Assembly (NCBI GenBank): GCA_938037185.1
Contig: CALHQK010000139.1
Location: forward strand, 1-8,116
Direction of reading: 5' to 3'
DNA: 8,116 bases
Source: an uncultured Riemerella sp.
GTDB taxonomy: Bacteria; Bacteroidota; Bacteroidia; Flavobacteriales; Weeksellaceae
Below the pieces are notes generated by a model. It searched no databases, was not told where the DNA came from, and saw only the letters and a list, made by a program, of their open reading frames with translations. Positions 5,201 through 8,116 of the stretch are shown one piece after another. How positions within the stretch are numbered: the stretch's first letter is position 1; each line of letters begins with the position of its first letter. The translations under genes were made by a program, and so were the position numbers.

Positions 5201-8116
5201 TTATTGCTTCATCTGGGGAATGTTTCTGAGGATGTCCTAAAAGATGGAAAACTGCAGTATGAAAATGGTCTTCCGACAGATTCTGCACCATCCAATGTTT
5301 CTTCTACGAACTGGGGAGACCAGCCAGACCAAGTGCCGATATTGTATGCTTTCTCTTCCGAAGGAGCAGAGAGAAAAGCCCAAGATGTGGGATACGATGG
5401 ACTGAATAATGCTCAGGAAGCGGCTAAATTCGGGACAACTTTTGTTAATCCTGTCACTAATCTACAAGACCCTGCTTCTGATGATTTTGTATATCATCTT
5501 TCAAACAAATTCCAAGGGGCTATGGCGTCTTCTTTGGTGGAGCGTTATCGGTATTTCAGAAACCCTGATGGAAACTCGGAAGCTAATTCTTTAGATGTTT
5601 CTTCGCAGGTTCCTGATGCAGAGGATGTTAATAGAGATTATAATTTAGACCAATACGAAAGCTACAACCAATATACAGTGCGGTTAGACCAGTCAAGTCT
5701 TGTTTTAGGTCAAAATAATATAGTGGATGTTAAGGAAGTAGAAACCAAGTTCCAAGATGGGCGAACGGGGAGAAATAAATGGTTCTTGTTCCGTATTCCT
5801 GTCCGCCAGTTTGACACTACAGCTGGAGAAAGAAGTGAAGAAGTGCTTTCAAATGTGCGTTTTGCGAGAATGCTTTTGACAGGCTTTGACCAAACTTCAA
5901 CCCTCAGATTTGCAAGTTTTGATTTGGTTCGTTCTGATTGGAGAAAATATACAAAAACCGTTGCAGTGGATAATTCCACTATTGAAGGCTTCGGAATAGT
6001 GAATACTTCTAATGTAGAAGTAGGAAGCGTGAATTTGGAAGAAAATTCATTGGCTTCGCCGCCTTATGTCCTTCCACCGGGGATTAATAGAGAGATATTG
6101 AGCGGAACGACAGGAACTCAGCGGCAGAATGAAGGCTCTCTTTATATGAAGGTAATAGGCTTGAGCAATGATGCCCGAGCGGTATTTAAAAATATTTCTT
6201 TGGACCTTCGTAGGTACGAGAAATTGGAAATGTTTGTCCATGCGCAGGATTTGAGGAATGTAACTTCTACAGCGCTTGATGACAAAACCAAATTCTTCAT
6301 CCGTTTGGGAAGTGATGCTACGGATAACTACTATGAATACGAAGCTTCATTGAAATATACTTCCGCTAATGCCAGAACTCCTTATGAGATATGGCCTACA
6401 GAAAATACCATTAATATTGATTTAGCAGAATTTACCGATATTAAAGGAAGAAGAGACCGAAATTCGGTGTCAATGGATACCCGTTATACAGATGGAAACT
6501 ATGGGGATGCCAATAAAAAGATTTATGTAAAAGGTAGGCCGAGTTTAGGAAGCATCAGCACGATTATGTTGGGGGTCAGAAACCAAGATGCATTATCTGT
6601 TTCCAAGGATATTATCCTTTGGGCTAATGAAATCCGTGTTTCAGGCATTGAAAACAAGGGAGGATATGCGGCTAATGCAAGTTTAAATTTCAATTTGGGT
6701 GATTTTGCTTTGGTCAATGCTACGGGGTCTATGTCTACCGTTGGTTTTGGGGCTATTACGGAGAAACCTTCCGAAAGGTCGCAGACCAATAACACGGCAT
6801 TCCACATTGACACGACAATAAATGTGGATAAGCTCCTTCCTGAGAAATTCGGAATGAAAATACCGCTCAACTATTCCTATACACAGAGCATAGAAGACCC
6901 TATGTATAACCCGCTGGACAACGATGTGGAACTGAAAAAAAGCCCTCTAAAATCCCAGTTGAAAAGAACGGTAAGAACCTACAACCAGCAGAGGAGTATT
7001 GGGATTGTAAATATGCAGAAGCAGAGAACCAATCCAGATAAAAAGGAGAAATTCTACGATGTGGAAAACCTCACGCTTACAGCTGTTTATAATGATGATT
7101 ATTACCGAGATATTCACACCAAGAAAAACTACCACCAGTATTTCAAAGGATATATAGATTATAATTTTAATTTTAAACCTTGGGAAATCAAGCCGTTTGA
7201 TAAGCTTATCCCTGATACTCTGAAGGCTGCAAAATACCTGAATTGGGTTAAAGAAATCAATTTTAATCCTGTCCCGTCAAGGTTCTCTTTCCGTGCAGAA
7301 ATGGACAGAACCTACTCCGAATTGCAGTACAGAAATGTAAATGCTTTATTGGCAGGTATAAACGGTGATGATTTTGAAGTCAGCAGGTCTGGAGTTTTCT
7401 ATTTTGGGTGGCAGTATAATTTAGGGTTTAATTTAACCAAGTCGCTTAAAATAGACATCAATTCCAATACTCGGACTTTGAATGACCATATCGCAGCGGA
7501 TCGTTTGAATACAGGTTCTATTTTCAGAAACCCATTCCGTGCGGGGAGACCAGTTTTGTATAATCACAAATTACAGCTGAATTACAAATTCCCATTTGAG
7601 TATTTCCCTTATTTGGACTTTATGAATGCGGAATTCGGCTATGGTTTCCAGTATAACTGGTCTGCCCGTTCTACAGCGCTGTCCCGCCAGAGTATAGGGC
7701 ATTTAGCTCAAAACAGCACCAATACTGTATTTACTGCTTCTGCGGATTTACCGAATTTATTTGGAAAATTCAAGTATTTCCAAAATATAGAAAAAGTGAT
7801 GCAGGCAAGAAAAGAGGAAATAGATGCTATGGAAAAGGCTTATGCAGAGTCTGCAACAAAGAAAGGCAGAAAGGTTACCAAAAACTATAAATTTAAAAAC
7901 AGGCTGAAGCTCCACCAAGCGCTTTCTTATGCTCTGACATCTATAAAACAAGTTAATTTTAACTATAATGAAACCAGCGGAATCTCGCTTCCAGGGCTTT
8001 TATCAGCGCCTAATTTCTATGGTTACGGGCAGACGCTGGGCGGTCCTACATACGGCTTTTTATTGGGTTCGCAGGCGGACATCCGAAGGCTGGTGATTGA
8101 AAGAGGCTGGGTAAGC
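2204..8116 (+). CDS. sprA: Type IX secretion system outer-membrane translocon SprA (Sov family), 3' end beyond window
   Basis: SprA forms the giant single-chain beta-barrel (36 strands in the Flavobacterium johnsoniae structure) through which folded T9SS substrates cross the outer membrane, working with PorV and a plug protein; it is also needed for gliding in gliding species. One frame runs 1971 codons to the edge with no stop; family members are about 2350-2400 residues, so roughly 400 C-terminal residues are missing. The start is GTG at 2204: it gives a signal peptide with basic R2, K3 and K8, a hydrophobic core at about 9-18 and an AFA/QN cleavage site after A24, whereas the first in-frame ATG is codon 75. 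Family landmarks are YDIKTGLYYLYPKIGN (51-66), a Lys-rich stretch (106-114), NYDTQSGFAFE (193-203), SLIRGSESLFGLK (264-276), VPRGSV (672-677) with EGVDYTVDY (688-696), YIDDFE (828-833), YYPTERGPYN (939-948), IEYVEFWMMDPY (977-988) and PSRFSFRAEMDRTY (1691-1704). No frameshift is visible. The gene follows ruvA by 9 nt and probably depends on its transcript and on translational coupling. Confidence 0.95.
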   Translation, partial: MRKDILLKTAPLFFLSLFSNQAFAQNAENQKETIENKEFTLPDPTRYEAFYDIKTGLYYLYPKIGNLVVGEPLVMTPLQYSQYIQVKQAREYYSEKSDSRKALADKKKKEEKKKSILPSITINNKLFEKIFGGNKVELIPQGFATFDFGVLYQKIDNPMILPQNRTNTSINIQQRINVGILGKVGENLQLKVNYDTQSGFAFENKMNIAWIPKGGTTWKDIQGKVTDRLQNKLNDKLTKNADDAEDRIIKKVEFGNVNMPLSTSLIRGSESLFGLKTEFQLGKTTGTIVLSQQQGEARSVVAQNGGVSQTFKINAVDYEDNQHYFIGQYFYNGYDNALAQYPVINSNINITRMEVWVLDQGSGNLQSQKSIVGIRDLGEGTGVYPDNERNNLYQNITAAAGIRDVNTAYNALKDQPFYDITTGSNQPYKDGENFIFNRRARKLNDNEFRYHPQLGYISLNQRLNDNQLLAVSFSYTVNGDNSKVYKVGEFSEDNSSVLITKLLKPNQVVKTSSPMWNLMMKNIYALEANQISSSDFLMNVYYRDPSNGKVNYLPGTSVQDISLLRLFNWDRLNANGDLQQNSNGTYGDGLFDFIQDITIDSNNGKLIFTKTQPFGNHLVSVLGSSDPKFVFSDLYTEQKRVATQSNLAQRYTIEGRYKGSGTQGISLGAINVPRGSVKVTANGVQLVEGVDYTVDYMLGVVTIINETIKSSGQAINVSLENQMTFNTQRKRFIGLNLERKINENFLIGATAVNYSETPLTQKVQYGQESVNNTMLGFNVLYNNEAPFLTRLINKVPLIKTEATSNISFRAEAAYLFPGQNKNANDQSYIDDFEQTSSKISLKDPAMWSLASKPEQNTSDPIFSTAGLTNNIAHGNGRGLISWYNIDPRFYGIGGNTPNGINASAVSNHASRRVHSGEIYTSRDYIAGEEAYLNTFDVSYYPTERGPYNLNTAAESTQDRWAGLMRPISVSNFTNSNIEYVEFWMMDPYADGNNLGANPKLLLHLGNVSEDVLKDGKLQYENGLPTDSAPSNVSSTNWGDQPDQVPILYAFSSEGAERKAQDVGYDGLNNAQEAAKFGTTFVNPVTNLQDPASDDFVYHLSNKFQGAMASSLVERYRYFRNPDGNSEANSLDVSSQVPDAEDVNRDYNLDQYESYNQYTVRLDQSSLVLGQNNIVDVKEVETKFQDGRTGRNKWFLFRIPVRQFDTTAGERSEEVLSNVRFARMLLTGFDQTSTLRFASFDLVRSDWRKYTKTVAVDNSTIEGFGIVNTSNVEVGSVNLEENSLASPPYVLPPGINREILSGTTGTQRQNEGSLYMKVIGLSNDARAVFKNISLDLRRYEKLEMFVHAQDLRNVTSTALDDKTKFFIRLGSDATDNYYEYEASLKYTSANARTPYEIWPTENTINIDLAEFTDIKGRRDRNSVSMDTRYTDGNYGDANKKIYVKGRPSLGSISTIMLGVRNQDALSVSKDIILWANEIRVSGIENKGGYAANASLNFNLGDFALVNATGSMSTVGFGAITEKPSERSQTNNTAFHIDTTINVDKLLPEKFGMKIPLNYSYTQSIEDPMYNPLDNDVELKKSPLKSQLKRTVRTYNQQRSIGIVNMQKQRTNPDKKEKFYDVENLTLTAVYNDDYYRDIHTKKNYHQYFKGYIDYNFNFKPWEIKPFDKLIPDTLKAAKYLNWVKEINFNPVPSRFSFRAEMDRTYSELQYRNVNALLAGINGDDFEVSRSGVFYFGWQYNLGFNLTKSLKIDINSNTRTLNDHIAADRLNTGSIFRNPFRAGRPVLYNHKLQLNYKFPFEYFPYLDFMNAEFGYGFQYNWSARSTALSRQSIGHLAQNSTNTVFTASADLPNLFGKFKYFQNIEKVMQARKEEIDAMEKAYAESATKKGRKVTKNYKFKNRLKLHQALSYALTSIKQVNFNYNETSGISLPGLLSAPNFYGYGQTLGGPTYGFLLGSQADIRRLVIERGWVS

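Overview
The window looks like chromosomal DNA from a Flavobacteriia-type Bacteroidota, most likely Weeksellaceae-like (Chryseobacterium / Riemerella / Elizabethkingia relatives); the genus is inference. The evidence is an AT-rich genome, promoter boxes of the Bacteroidota TAnnTTTG type, A-rich leaders instead of clear Shine-Dalgarno sites, and a giant SprA protein, the outer-membrane translocon of the type IX secretion system (T9SS), which is restricted to this phylum. All supported genes lie on the + strand.

Layout. (1) Positions 2-310 hold the 3' end of an unrecognised AT-rich gene cut by the left edge. (2) Positions 311-536 are a very AT-rich intergenic stretch with a candidate promoter and an 8-bp inverted repeat around its -7 box. 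(3) Positions 537-1562 encode a complete NA37-family (YejK/NdpA-like) nucleoid-associated protein. (4) A 50-bp gap follows with a second candidate -7 box and a TTTGCCAA direct repeat. (5) Positions 1613-2194 encode RuvA, the Holliday-junction-binding subunit of the RuvAB branch-migration machine. (6) From 2204 to the right edge runs one uninterrupted frame of 1971 codons, the N-terminal four-fifths or so of SprA, starting at a GTG only 9 nt after the ruvA stop and opening with a clear signal peptide.

How the genes relate. The NA37 protein and RuvA both act on DNA in the cytoplasm; SprA is exported and forms the T9SS pore in the outer membrane. The very short ruvA-sprA junction implies co-transcription and probably translational coupling, although the two products share no obvious biochemistry. 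I see no RNA genes, insertion sequences, CRISPR arrays or attachment sites. I do not see an undescribed multi-gene system here: the main genes belong to known families, and the points worth a second look are mostly in the non-coding junctions and the sprA start.
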